Below are positions 17,639 to 26,175 of a stretch of DNA of 64,000 nucleotides, piece by piece. How positions within the stretch are numbered: position 1 is the stretch's first letter; each line of letters opens with the position of its first letter. Made by a program: the position numbers and the translations under genes. The stretch is taken from NCBI RefSeq assembly GCF_900890425.1, contig NZ_CAAHFG010000001.1, positions 992,001 through 1,056,000 of the forward strand, in the 5' to 3' direction. This DNA is from Pontiella desulfatans (GTDB taxonomy: Bacteria > Verrucomicrobiota > Kiritimatiellia > Kiritimatiellales > Pontiellaceae). The notes under the pieces were generated by a model. The model was not told the origin of the DNA. It saw nothing but the letters and a program-made list of their open reading frames with translations, and did no database searches.

Positions 17639-19020
17639 TGTGGCTTCGCACCGGTCTAAGGTCGAACGTCTGGTGTCTCTTGGGTCTGGTTGTGGCCATC
17701 GGTGCTGTTGCCAAGCCAGAGAAACCGAACCTGATCTTTATCTTCGCGGATGACTGGGGCTATGGCGATCTGGGGATCCATGGCAGTACGTTCTGCAAGA
17801 CGCCGCGGCTGGACCGGATGGCCAGCGAAGGCATCGACTTCCAAAACTTCACGGTCAATCATCCCGTCTGCTCGCCGAGCCGGACGGCGGTGATGACGGG
17901 GCAGTTTCCCGCGCGGCATTCGGTGCATCAGCATTTTGCCTCCACGGAGCATCACGTTAGGGCAGGCATGCCCGACTGGCTGGATCCGAAGGCACCGATG
18001 CTGCCGCGTATGCTCAAGGAGGCGGGCTACGCCACCGCCCACTTCGGCAAGTGGCACCTTTGCAACGACCATATTCCCGACGGGCCGATGCCGCCGGAAT
18101 ATGGCTACGATGAGTTTGGTGCGTTCAACCTTCCGAACGAAGCCCCGGAGCAAATGCCGACCGTTGCAACCTGCCCGCGTGCGGTCGACTTCATCAAACG
18201 CCACAAGGACCAGCCGTTCTTCATCAACCTCTGGCTGCACGAAACCCATACGCCGCACTATCCGCTGGAGAAATACCTGAGCCAGTTCGAAAGTCTGGAC
18301 GAGCAAAAGCAGGTCTATGCGGCCGTGGTGGCCGAGGGCGATGCCGGGGTCGGGCTCGTGCTCGACACCTTGAAGGAGCTCGGGCTGGATGAAAATACGC
18401 TGGTCGTCTTTTCCTCCGACAATGGCCCGGAATGGACGGGCTCGAAAAAGCAGACCGACGATACCTCCACGGGGCCGGGCCTCGGTTCGTATTATTCCGT
18501 TGGCGAAAAAGGCGAACTGAAGGGACAAAAGCGGTCGCTCTATGCCGGTGGTATCCGCGTGCCCTTCATCGCGCGCTGGCCCGGCGTGGTGCCGGTCGGA
18601 AAAACCGACCGCGATTCCGTGCTTACCGCCGTTGATCTGCTGCCCACCTTCATGGAGCTGGCCGGGGAGAAGCTGCCCAACGGCTATGAACCCGATGGCC
18701 AGAGCATGGTCTCCGCCCTGAAGGGGAAAGGTTTTGAACGTAGCAAGCCGATCTTCTGGGAATGGGCGCCGGCGCGGAACCATCCCGAAGTGTGGCCGCA
18801 CCAGGGGATCTGCGAGGGCAAGTGGAAGCTGCTCTACAATGAAAAACTCGGGAAGGCGGAGCTTTACAACCTGGAAGAAGATTGGGCGGAAGCCTCCGAT
18901 GTCTCGAAGGAGCATCCGGAAACCGTCGAAAAACTCACCCTTCAAATCAAGGCGTGGAAAAAGACGCTGCCCACCGAACCGCCAGCCGACTGTGTTTCCA
19001 GGCTCAGGAACCCTAAATGA
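17638..19020 (+). CDS. S1-family sulfatase (C-x-P-x-R)
   Basis: 460 residues from ATG 17638; ATG 17623 is an alternative that adds five residues. Signal peptide about 1-25. NLIFIFADDWGYGDLG provides the metal Asp pair, Cys78 in VCSPSRTAVMTG is the formylglycine site, and GKWHL and SSDNGPEW give other active-site residues. GGIRVPFIARWPG and the C-terminal subdomain are complete. It is a different subfamily from the sulfatase at 11649 (C-x-A-x-R), suggesting another sulfation position. Stop TGA overlaps the next start (ATGA), so GHL15-sulfatase-esterase form a tight three-gene unit. Confidence 0.93.
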   Translation: MWLRTGLRSNVWCLLGLVVAIGAVAKPEKPNLIFIFADDWGYGDLGIHGSTFCKTPRLDRMASEGIDFQNFTVNHPVCSPSRTAVMTGQFPARHSVHQHFASTEHHVRAGMPDWLDPKAPMLPRMLKEAGYATAHFGKWHLCNDHIPDGPMPPEYGYDEFGAFNLPNEAPEQMPTVATCPRAVDFIKRHKDQPFFINLWLHETHTPHYPLEKYLSQFESLDEQKQVYAAVVAEGDAGVGLVLDTLKELGLDENTLVVFSSDNGPEWTGSKKQTDDTSTGPGLGSYYSVGEKGELKGQKRSLYAGGIRVPFIARWPGVVPVGKTDRDSVLTAVDLLPTFMELAGEKLPNGYEPDGQSMVSALKGKGFERSKPIFWEWAPARNHPEVWPHQGICEGKWKLLYNEKLGKAELYNLEEDWAEASDVSKEHPETVEKLTLQIKAWKKTLPTEPPADCVSRLRNPK

Positions 19021-20297
19021 TTCGCAATACATCCGCGGAAGGGGGGCGCCGTAAAAATGCACTACGATGGAAGCTTCCTGGCGCCTTCTGCCTCTTGTGC
19101 ATTTTTTTGGCCATAAACATTTCGCAGGCTGCTCCTTCTGGGGATTTCCAAGAAGAATGCGGCGATGTGCTGGCGCTGGGAAAACTTGTGAAAGCTCCTG
19201 CAATGCAGGCGGCCGAGGGCTTCGAGGTTTCGGAAAACTTGAAGGCGGTCTTTTTCGATGCGCTCGATTGGAAGGGGCAACCCACCAAGGTTTTCGCCTG
19301 GTTGGGGCTTCCGGAAAAGCGCGACGGCAAGGTTCCGGGAATCGTGCTGGTGCACGGCGGCGGTGGAACGGCGTTCAAGGATTGGGTGAAGAAATGGAAC
19401 GACCAAGGCTTTGCCGCCATCTCGATTGCGGTGGAGGGGCAGATCGATGTGAAGGATCCGGATGCGACGGACCGGGGCAAGTCATGGAAACAGCATCGCT
19501 GGCCGGGGCCGCGGCGTTCCGGTATTTATGGCGACTCGGCCGAGCCGCTGAAAGACCAGTGGATGTATCACGCCGTGGCCGATACGGTCCTCGCCAATTC
19601 GCTGCTGCGCTCGTTGCCGGACGTGGATCCGGACCGGGTGGGGGTGATGGGCATTTCGTGGGGCGGGGTGATCACCAGTACGGTGATGGGGATCGACAGT
19701 CGCTTCGCCTTCGCCATTCCCACCTATGGGTGTGGAAACCTGTCGGCGGCTGAAAACCAGTATGGTCGGGCGCTGGGAAACAATGAGCTCTACAAGCAGG
19801 TGTGGGATCCGATCCTTCGCCTCGAAAAAGCAACAATGCCCGCCCTTTGGTTTTCGTGGCCCGGCGATCAGCATTTCCCGCTCGATAAGCAGGCCTCGTG
19901 TTATGAGGCCATGGCCGGAGATTATATGGTATCGCTGATTCCGGGCATGAAGCATGGCCATGGCGCCGGATGGAATCCACCGGACAGCTATGCCTTTGCC
20001 CGGGACGTCGTTGAATCGGGGGCTCCGTGGTGCCGACCAACCAACGCCCGGGTCAAGGATGGCTCGGCCATGGTTGCGTTTGCCTCCACCAAGGCCTTGG
20101 ATTGCGCCATGTTGGTTTCGACGTCCGATGCCGGGGTAACCGGCTCCCGCAACTGGGTGGAATCCCCGGCAACGCTGAAGCAATCCGGGAATTCGTGGAT
20201 GGCTTCCGCCCCCTTGCCATCCGGAACAACGGCATGGTTCATCAACGTCAAAAGCGGGCCGCTGACGGCCAGCTCGGATTTCAAGGCCATCCCCTGA
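19017..20297 (+). CDS. Secreted alpha/beta-hydrolase esterase, acetyl-xylan-esterase-like
   Basis: 426 residues, with an internal signal segment (FCLLCIFLAINISQA, about 24-40) after a cationic stretch. Oxyanion motif LVHGGGGTAFKDW, nucleophile elbow GISWGG (Ser214), and GMKHGHGAGW as catalytic His region. It is clearly a paralogue of the N-terminal half of the 1081-residue protein at 1384 (shared GGGGTAF.DWV, TYGCG, and FSWPGDQHFPLD/YSWPGDYHFPLD). It lacks the C-terminal modules of that protein and ends in a small beta domain. Four-base overlap with the sulfatase. Probably removes acyl groups during glycan breakdown. Confidence 0.8.
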   Translation: MIRNTSAEGGRRKNALRWKLPGAFCLLCIFLAINISQAAPSGDFQEECGDVLALGKLVKAPAMQAAEGFEVSENLKAVFFDALDWKGQPTKVFAWLGLPEKRDGKVPGIVLVHGGGGTAFKDWVKKWNDQGFAAISIAVEGQIDVKDPDATDRGKSWKQHRWPGPRRSGIYGDSAEPLKDQWMYHAVADTVLANSLLRSLPDVDPDRVGVMGISWGGVITSTVMGIDSRFAFAIPTYGCGNLSAAENQYGRALGNNELYKQVWDPILRLEKATMPALWFSWPGDQHFPLDKQASCYEAMAGDYMVSLIPGMKHGHGAGWNPPDSYAFARDVVESGAPWCRPTNARVKDGSAMVAFASTKALDCAMLVSTSDAGVTGSRNWVESPATLKQSGNSWMASAPLPSGTTAWFINVKSGPLTASSDFKAIP

Positions 20298-20404
20298 GTT
20301 TTTTGTTGGCATAGTATATTTAAGGGATGGCGCTTTTATTCGGACGGGGCATAATGGGCCGTTTTAGGAAGCATAGTAATCAGATAGATACATAAGGAGA
20401 AGAG

Positions 20405-22330
20405 ATGGATAATTCAGGGAAGAAAACACCGGTGGTTCCGCCGGAACTGCTGTTGACGTTTGTTTTGGTAACGATCCTGTTCCCGCTGTGGGGGTTCGCC
20501 AACGACATCACGAACCCGATGGTGGCGGCGTTCAAGAACATCCTGCTGCTCTCCAACTTCGAGAGCTCGCTGGTGCAGGCGGCGTTCTACGGCGGCTATG
20601 CGCTCATGGCGATCCCGGCGGCGCTGTTCATCAAGAAGTTTTCCTATAAGAAGGGCGTTGTGCTCGGCCTGGCGCTCTACTCGTTCGCCTGCCTGATGTT
20701 CATTCCCAGCGGCCTGGCGATGTCGTACCCGCTGTTCCTGCTCTCCTACCTGATCATGACCAGCGGCCTCTCCTTCCTGGAAACCACCGCCAACCCCTAC
20801 ATCCTTTCGATGGGCGACGAAGCCACCGCCACACGCCGGCTCAACCTCGCCCAGGCGTTCAACCCGATGGGCTCGATCGTCGGCATGTTCGTGGCCAGCA
20901 TGTTCATCCTCGCCAGCCTCGACGGCACCAGCGAGACCGCCCGCCGCCAGATGGAGACGCTGGCCAAGGAAGGCACGCCCGTCCACCTGCAGGAACTTGC
21001 CGGACAGATCGGCACCGCCGACGCCCTGGCCGCGGTGGTCGCCACCGCCGACTGGCAGGACAGCAAGAAGCTCTACAAGAAGGCCGGGGAACTCTCGGCG
21101 TCGTTGAAAGACGGCACCTTCCTGCTCGACAACGCCAACGCCGCGCAGGCCGACGAGGTCGCCGCCGCCCTCGCCGCCCAGCCCAAGGGCAACAAGTTCA
21201 AGGCCGCCGCCGATGCCGTGGCCGTCGTGCTGCAGATCAAGGGCAAGCCCCAGCCGACCCCGGCCGAAGCCCAGCGCAACGATCTATTCGTCGGCGACCG
21301 CGGGCTGGAGCTGACGCTCGCGCTGAACCGGGAGCAGCCGCTGCTGGCCCAGGCCGGCGAGTGGGAAAACATCGACCAGCACTTCGCCGAGGCCGTTGCG
21401 CCCGCCGCCGGGCTCGCCGCCATGTTCGGCCCCGCCGCCACGGTGGACGCCGCCAAGGCCACCGCCCTCGTCGCCCAGGTCCGCCAGGAGCTCGCCGCCG
21501 CCCAGGGTGCGCTCGAAGGCATCCCGACCGACGGGCTCAAGGACTATTTCGCCGCCGCCGGCACCGGCCTCTCCACCATCCAGAAGGCCGACCTCGGCAT
21601 CGTCTCCACGCCGTATGCGCTGATGGGCGGCTTCCTGATCCTCGTCGTGGCGCTCTTCGCCTGGAAACTGCCGGCCAAGACCCAGGGCGAACACGAGGAC
21701 GACCAGGGCGGCATGGACGTCGGCGGCACCGTCAAGCGCCTCTTCAAGAACGCCACCTACATCGAAGGCGTCGTTGCGCAGACCTTCTACGTCGGCGCGC
21801 AGATCATGTGCTGGACGTTCATCGTGCAATACGGCTCGATGGAGCTCGGCCTCTCCAAGGCCACCGCGCAGAACTGCAACATCCTCGCGATGGTCATCTT
21901 CGTCTCCAGCCGCTTCGTCTGCACCTTCCTGATGCACTACATCAGCTCCGGCGCGCTGCTCACCATCCTCGCCTCCGGCGCGATCCTGCTGACCACCGGC
22001 ACGATCTTCGTGGAAGGCTACGCCGGGCTCTACTGCCTGATCGGCGTCAGCGCCTGCATGTCGCTGATGTTCCCGACCATCTACGGCATCGCGCTCGACG
22101 GCCTCGGCGACGACGCCAAGCTCGGCTCCGCCGGGCTGATCCTCGCCATCGGCGGCGGCTGCATCATGACGCCGCTGCAAGGGCGCATCATCGACCTGCC
22201 GGCGATCGACCTCGGGTTCATGGAGCTCGCCAGCGTGCGCGCGTCGTTCGCGCTGCCTTTGATCTGCTTCGTCGTGATCGCCCTCTACGGCTGGCGCACC
22301 TTCAGCATCCACCACAAGAAAGAAAGTTAG
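20405..22330 (+). CDS. FucP-like MFS sugar:H+ symporter with large periplasmic insertion
   Basis: 641 residues; FucP-type permeases are usually ~430. The N-terminal helices carry family motifs: LFPLWGFANDITNPM, FYGGYALMAIPAA, GLSFLETTANPY, RRLNLAQAFNPMGS. The C-terminal half resumes at STPYALMGGFLILVVALFAW and continues with the usual helices to QGRIIDL and the end. Between them, residues about 172-398 are an extra Ala-rich, largely helical, GC-rich segment that falls in the TM5-TM6 loop, predicted periplasmic. The frame is intact through it. Function inferred: import of L-fucose or a related sugar released by the neighbouring fucosidases. The start has an AAGGAGA ribosome site. Confidence 0.85.
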   Translation: MDNSGKKTPVVPPELLLTFVLVTILFPLWGFANDITNPMVAAFKNILLLSNFESSLVQAAFYGGYALMAIPAALFIKKFSYKKGVVLGLALYSFACLMFIPSGLAMSYPLFLLSYLIMTSGLSFLETTANPYILSMGDEATATRRLNLAQAFNPMGSIVGMFVASMFILASLDGTSETARRQMETLAKEGTPVHLQELAGQIGTADALAAVVATADWQDSKKLYKKAGELSASLKDGTFLLDNANAAQADEVAAALAAQPKGNKFKAAADAVAVVLQIKGKPQPTPAEAQRNDLFVGDRGLELTLALNREQPLLAQAGEWENIDQHFAEAVAPAAGLAAMFGPAATVDAAKATALVAQVRQELAAAQGALEGIPTDGLKDYFAAAGTGLSTIQKADLGIVSTPYALMGGFLILVVALFAWKLPAKTQGEHEDDQGGMDVGGTVKRLFKNATYIEGVVAQTFYVGAQIMCWTFIVQYGSMELGLSKATAQNCNILAMVIFVSSRFVCTFLMHYISSGALLTILASGAILLTTGTIFVEGYAGLYCLIGVSACMSLMFPTIYGIALDGLGDDAKLGSAGLILAIGGGCIMTPLQGRIIDLPAIDLGFMELASVRASFALPLICFVVIALYGWRTFSIHHKKES

Positions 22331-22360
22331 GCGCATCCCCCATATACGGGATGGGCAGGC
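22331..22360. terminator. Hairpin after the transporter gene
   Basis: GCGCATCCC and GGGATGGGC pair around an eight-base loop immediately after the stop at 22330. No T tract follows, so it may be an mRNA-stabilising or attenuating hairpin rather than a full terminator. A similar CATCCC/GGGATG hairpin lies after the fucosidase at about 9702. Confidence 0.35.
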
Positions 22361-22424
22361 GCCTGGCTCATGATAGGTTGAATGAGACCGGGCGTACTGC
22401 CTTTAAAGGATGATTTAGGAAACA

Positions 22425-24215
22425 ATGGGTAACTCGATGAGGTTGAATATGAAAAGCAAAGTAATCGTGGCAATTATGGGAGCCTTGCTGCTGCAAGGTA
22501 TCGCCGCCGAGCAGGGCATGAATGAAATGTGGGGAGAAAGCACCGTCAAGCTCCGTGCCGAAAATGCCGAACGGGGGCAGCTTTTCAACGATGGCAACTA
22601 TGCCATGTTCATCCATTGGGGCCTCTATTCCCAGCTCGGCAACCAGGTGGGGGATAAAACCTACTACGGCATTGGCGAGTGGATCATGAATCCGCGTATG
22701 GCCGGCATCCCCGTGGCCGAATACAGGAAGCTGGCGGGAACCTTCAACCCGCAGCAGTTCGATGCCAAGTTCATTGCCAAGCTGGCGAAGGATGCCGGGA
22801 TGAAATACATCATCATCACCAGCAAGCACCACGACGGCTTCGCGATGTACGATTCCAAGGCCTGCGATTTCAACATCACCAAAACCACGCCGTGGGCAAA
22901 GGACCCGATGCACGAACTCGCCGCCGCCTGCCGGGCGGAAGGCCTCGGCTTCGGCTTCTACTATTCCCACAACCAGGACTGGACCTTCCCGGGCGGCAAT
23001 GGTGGCCCGAAGGTCGATGCGGATGGGAAATCGGCGACGTTCGATGACTACTTCGTGAAAAAATGCTTGCCGCAGGTCGAGGAGATCACCAGCAACTATG
23101 GGCCGATCGAGCTGGTCTGGTTCGATACGCCCGGCAAGATGCCCAAGGAATATGTGCAGCAGCTCGTCGATGTGGTTCGCAAGAACCAGCCCAACGCGCT
23201 CGTTTCCGGCCGTGCCGGACATGGCTTGGGCGACTACCAGTCGCTCGGCGACATGGAAGTGCCGCACAAGAACGTGAAGGGCATGTGGGAAGCGGTCGAC
23301 ACCACCAACGATTCGTGGGCCTATGCCTGGTACGACGAATATTGGAAAACCCCCAAGGAAATCCTGCGCCGCCTCATCGCCTGCGTCGGCCGCGGCGGAA
23401 CCTACATGCTCAATATCGGCCCCCGGGGCGACGGTTCCGTGCCGGAGCGCGCCGCCCGCGCCCTGCGCGAATCCGGCGAATGGATCCGTTCCTACCCGCA
23501 GGTGGTGTATGCCACGGAAGCATCGCCGTGGGAGCACGCGCTTCCGTGGGGCGATGTCACCGTCAAGGGCAACAAGCTTTACCTTTCCGTCTTCGACTGG
23601 CCGGCCTCCGGCAAGCTCCACCTGCCGGGCCTCAAAACCCCAATCACTTCCGCCAAGCTACTGAAGGGCAATGAAGGGGAGACGGTTAAATTTTCATCCG
23701 CTAATGGCTGGACGATTTTCGAACTTCCGCCGGTTGCTCCGGAAAAGCTGGTGTCGGTCCTCGAAGTGGATCTGGCCGGTGCGCCGGAAGTGGATCCGAC
23801 CTTCGGTCTCGATCCGGAAATGGAAACGGAAGTCCTTGCCGAATTCAGCACTGTGGAGGGCGCTGATCTTTCCCATAAACGCTGGATGGAAAAATTCGGG
23901 GAGTGGAAAGCGGTGATGCATGCCCACAACTGGACTGCGGATGGAAAGGCGATGTTCGAAATCAATGTGCTCAAGCCGGGCGACTACAACGTTAGCCTGA
24001 CCTATGCCGGCGAGGGGCGCCTGGTCTGGGGCGTGGATGTCGTGGGGGGCGAGCATATCCAGAACCAGCAGAATTCTTCGCACAACTACCAGAAATTCCC
24101 GATCGGATGGATGAACTTTCCGAAGCCTGGGAAATACAAGGTTACCGTCTCTTGCCTGGAAGGCGACTTCAAAACCTCCAGCCTGAAGGGCATCCACTTT
24201 ATGTCCGTCCAGTAA
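22425..24215 (+). CDS. GH29 alpha-L-fucosidase with C-terminal beta domain
   Basis: 596 residues. TAGGA precedes ATG 22425; a signal segment KVIVAIMGALLLQGIAA follows after twelve residues, so ATG 22449 is an alternative start. The barrel contains YAMFIHWGLYSQ, KHHDGFAMYDS, YYSHNQDW, and nucleophile Asp234 in LVWFDTPG; GGTYMLNIGPRGDG closes it. Residues about 470-596 form an extra beta-sandwich (EINVLKPGDYNVSLTYAGEG) like the domain placed N-terminally in the fucosidase at 9796. Third GH29 in the locus and the only one directly next to the FucP-like permease. Confidence 0.93.
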   Translation: MGNSMRLNMKSKVIVAIMGALLLQGIAAEQGMNEMWGESTVKLRAENAERGQLFNDGNYAMFIHWGLYSQLGNQVGDKTYYGIGEWIMNPRMAGIPVAEYRKLAGTFNPQQFDAKFIAKLAKDAGMKYIIITSKHHDGFAMYDSKACDFNITKTTPWAKDPMHELAAACRAEGLGFGFYYSHNQDWTFPGGNGGPKVDADGKSATFDDYFVKKCLPQVEEITSNYGPIELVWFDTPGKMPKEYVQQLVDVVRKNQPNALVSGRAGHGLGDYQSLGDMEVPHKNVKGMWEAVDTTNDSWAYAWYDEYWKTPKEILRRLIACVGRGGTYMLNIGPRGDGSVPERAARALRESGEWIRSYPQVVYATEASPWEHALPWGDVTVKGNKLYLSVFDWPASGKLHLPGLKTPITSAKLLKGNEGETVKFSSANGWTIFELPPVAPEKLVSVLEVDLAGAPEVDPTFGLDPEMETEVLAEFSTVEGADLSHKRWMEKFGEWKAVMHAHNWTADGKAMFEINVLKPGDYNVSLTYAGEGRLVWGVDVVGGEHIQNQQNSSHNYQKFPIGWMNFPKPGKYKVTVSCLEGDFKTSSLKGIHFMSVQ

Positions 24216-24286
24216 TAGATGGATGTTTGTATTTTCCCGGTGGTCGTATAGGCTGGTTGGATAATTTCTAACCAGGAGAATACCGA

Positions 24287-25153
24287 ATGAAGCATGGGAA
24301 GATCGCCGCTATAATCACGTTATGTGTTTGGTCTGCCGTTTGCGTTGCCGAACCGGGGACGCCACTCAGTGAGCCGGTCATCAAGAAATGGACTGAGCCC
24401 GGGGAAAAGGGGAAGACGGTCGAGTTCATGACCATCGACGGTGTGATGGTGCATGAAACCGATGAGGCCAAACAACCCCAACCGCCGATTGTGGTTCCCG
24501 GCACGGCGAGCTGCGGGGAAAAGGTCGGCACGGCGCCGTCGGACGCCATCGTTTTATTTGACGGAACTCCGGAGTCGCTGGAAAATTGGACGGACACCAA
24601 GGGGAACAAGACCAAATGGGTGTTCGTTGACGGCGCCTTGGAGTCGGTGAAAAAAGCCGGGTATATCCAAACCAAGGAAAAATTTGGCTCCTGCCAGCTG
24701 CATGTCGAATGGGCTTCGCCGTCAACGGTCAAGGGCAGTGGGCAGGGGCGCGGCAACAGCGGGGTTTTCCTGATGGGAACCTACGAGGTGCAGGTGCTGG
24801 ATTGCTACGATAACAAAACCTATCCGGATGGGCAGGCGGCGGCGCTGTATGGGCGGAAAAAGCCTTTGGTGAATGCCTCGCGCAAGCCCGGCGAGTGGCA
24901 GACCTACGACATTGTTTTCCACCGTCCGATCTTCGATGGATCCGGAAACGTGCTCCGGAAAGCGACCTTTACCGTTTTGCATAACGGGGTGCTGGTTCAG
25001 GATCATGTATTCCTGTCGGGCGGCACGGGCTGGAAAGGGGCGCATTCGGCCTCCGATTACCAGGCGCACGCCGACGCGCTTCCGATTTCGCTGCAGGATC
25101 ACGGAAACCCCGTTCGCTATCGGAACATCTGGGTCAGGCCGCTGGCGGATTAA
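24287..25153 (+). CDS. Secreted DUF1080 (3-keto-disaccharide hydrolase-like) protein
   Basis: 288 residues, signal peptide about 1-22 (ending CVA). Residues about 88-288 form the DUF1080 concanavalin-like jelly roll: IVLFDGTPESLENW, WVFVDGALESV, GNSGVFLMGTYEVQVLD, GEWQTYDIVFHRP, and terminal PVRYRNIWVRPL. The family includes 3-keto-glycoside hydrolases and binding proteins and is very common in PVC polysaccharide loci. The ~60 residues before the domain are Pro/Lys-rich and look like a linker. CAGGAGAA site at good spacing. It converges on a second, divergent DUF1080 gene, with a strong hairpin between. Confidence 0.87.
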   Translation: MKHGKIAAIITLCVWSAVCVAEPGTPLSEPVIKKWTEPGEKGKTVEFMTIDGVMVHETDEAKQPQPPIVVPGTASCGEKVGTAPSDAIVLFDGTPESLENWTDTKGNKTKWVFVDGALESVKKAGYIQTKEKFGSCQLHVEWASPSTVKGSGQGRGNSGVFLMGTYEVQVLDCYDNKTYPDGQAAALYGRKKPLVNASRKPGEWQTYDIVFHRPIFDGSGNVLRKATFTVLHNGVLVQDHVFLSGGTGWKGAHSASDYQAHADALPISLQDHGNPVRYRNIWVRPLAD

Positions 25154-25204
25154 AACGCAAAACACCCGATTTACTCCATAAAAGAGCGAATCGATCCCGC
25201 TACC

Positions 25205-25246
25205 GTCTAATTAGAATTGACGGCCGTGAATTCTAATTAGACTTTT
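25205..25246. terminator. Perfect 14-bp palindrome between convergent DUF1080 genes
   Basis: GTCTAATTAGAATT (25205-25218) and AATTCTAATTAGAC (25229-25242) are exact inverted repeats around a ten-base GC-rich loop, with TTTT on the plus-strand side. Most likely a terminator serving the gene ending at 25153 and possibly the opposite one; the AT-rich stem is unusual for that role. Confidence 0.6.
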
Positions 25247-25315
25247 ATCGCACGTCCGGACGATGTGGAGAACGTCCATTTGCAACTCACGGAAGTAGTG
25301 ACGGCTCGGGGTCTT

Positions 25316-26152
25316 TTATTGATCGGTAGTGGTTGGCAAGGGCTTATCCCGCCGGTCTGGTTGGAGCAACTTCAGTTCCACCTTGCGGAAGTCGATCGGC
25401 TGGCCCTCGGCCTGAAGGCCGATGAATCCTTCCGTCAACAGCTTGCCTAGCACAAACAGATCCGGATCATAGCCGGCAATGACGCCTCCGCCGATTTGGG
25501 GTTGCGAATACTCGAGCACCTTCTTCCCGTTGATGATGTGGACAATGCGGTTGCTACCGTCAACAATCGCTTCGGCACGTACCCATTCCCCGGGGGGATA
25601 GGTTTCGGCCGTCGACTGAACAACGTGCTTTTCGGTCAGTGCACCCTTGTAGACGATATGGGTTCCCGGTGTGCAGACATTGCCGGTTGCCCTCGGTTTG
25701 TTGTTCGGTTGCCCGGCAAGGAACTGCAATTCGACGGCGATGGGCCAGTTCTGGTCTTTCAGGATTGTTTTCGGGTTTTGGGCATGCAGCATCACTCCAC
25801 TGTTGAGGTCGGCATATTGGGGAGCTCCCTCATGCAGTTTCCCGACAAAGCGGTACTCGACCACCAGATGGTAGTTGGAGAATGGCTGCTTGTAGTAGAG
25901 ATGCCCGAAGCGCTCGCCAAATTCTTCGTATTTGTCGTATCGCACCTTGAGAAGGCCGTCCTCGACGCGAAACGTATCCCCAAAATTATCGCCCATCTCG
26001 TGATGGTTCAGTTTCACGATCCAATCATCGATGTCCGTGCCGTTGAATAGCTGTATCCATCCCTCGTTGGACGTCTCGGCGCCGATCGCCATCACGTTGA
26101 TCAGGAGTGCCGCGAGCATGCCGATTTTGGTTTTCGTTTGTTTGAAGGTCAT
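25316..26152 (-). CDS. Secreted DUF1080 (3-keto-disaccharide hydrolase-like) protein
   Basis: 278 residues from ATG at 26152 (AGGAAAG site), giving a signal peptide MTFKQTKTKIGMLAALLINVMAIGA; a longer frame to 26263 has none and overlaps the upstream gene. DUF1080 features: WIQLFNGTDIDDWIVK, FRVEDGLLKVRYD, YHLVVEYRFVG, NSGVMLHAQNP, GEWVRAEAIVDG, GFIGLQAEGQPIDFRKVEL. This is the canonical form (complete GLQ.EG.P.FR element), more typical than its convergent neighbour. It lies 23 bases behind the flavodoxin-like gene, probably in the same transcript. Confidence 0.88.
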   Translation of the reverse strand: MTFKQTKTKIGMLAALLINVMAIGAETSNEGWIQLFNGTDIDDWIVKLNHHEMGDNFGDTFRVEDGLLKVRYDKYEEFGERFGHLYYKQPFSNYHLVVEYRFVGKLHEGAPQYADLNSGVMLHAQNPKTILKDQNWPIAVELQFLAGQPNNKPRATGNVCTPGTHIVYKGALTEKHVVQSTAETYPPGEWVRAEAIVDGSNRIVHIINGKKVLEYSQPQIGGGVIAGYDPDLFVLGKLLTEGFIGLQAEGQPIDFRKVELKLLQPDRRDKPLPTTTDQ

Positions 26153-26175
26153 TGCTTTCCTGTTCCGGATTAGCC

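Noticed and set aside
20918-21600. Frameshift or assembly error in the FucP-like gene
   Set aside because: The insertion is in frame at both ends, has normal third-position GC bias and no stop codons, so it is coding.
21361-22413. Plus-strand Arg/Pro-rich frame of 350 codons inside the FucP-like gene
   Set aside because: Arg/Pro/His-only composition is typical of a frame-shifted reading of GC-rich coding sequence; the permease frame is continuous through it.
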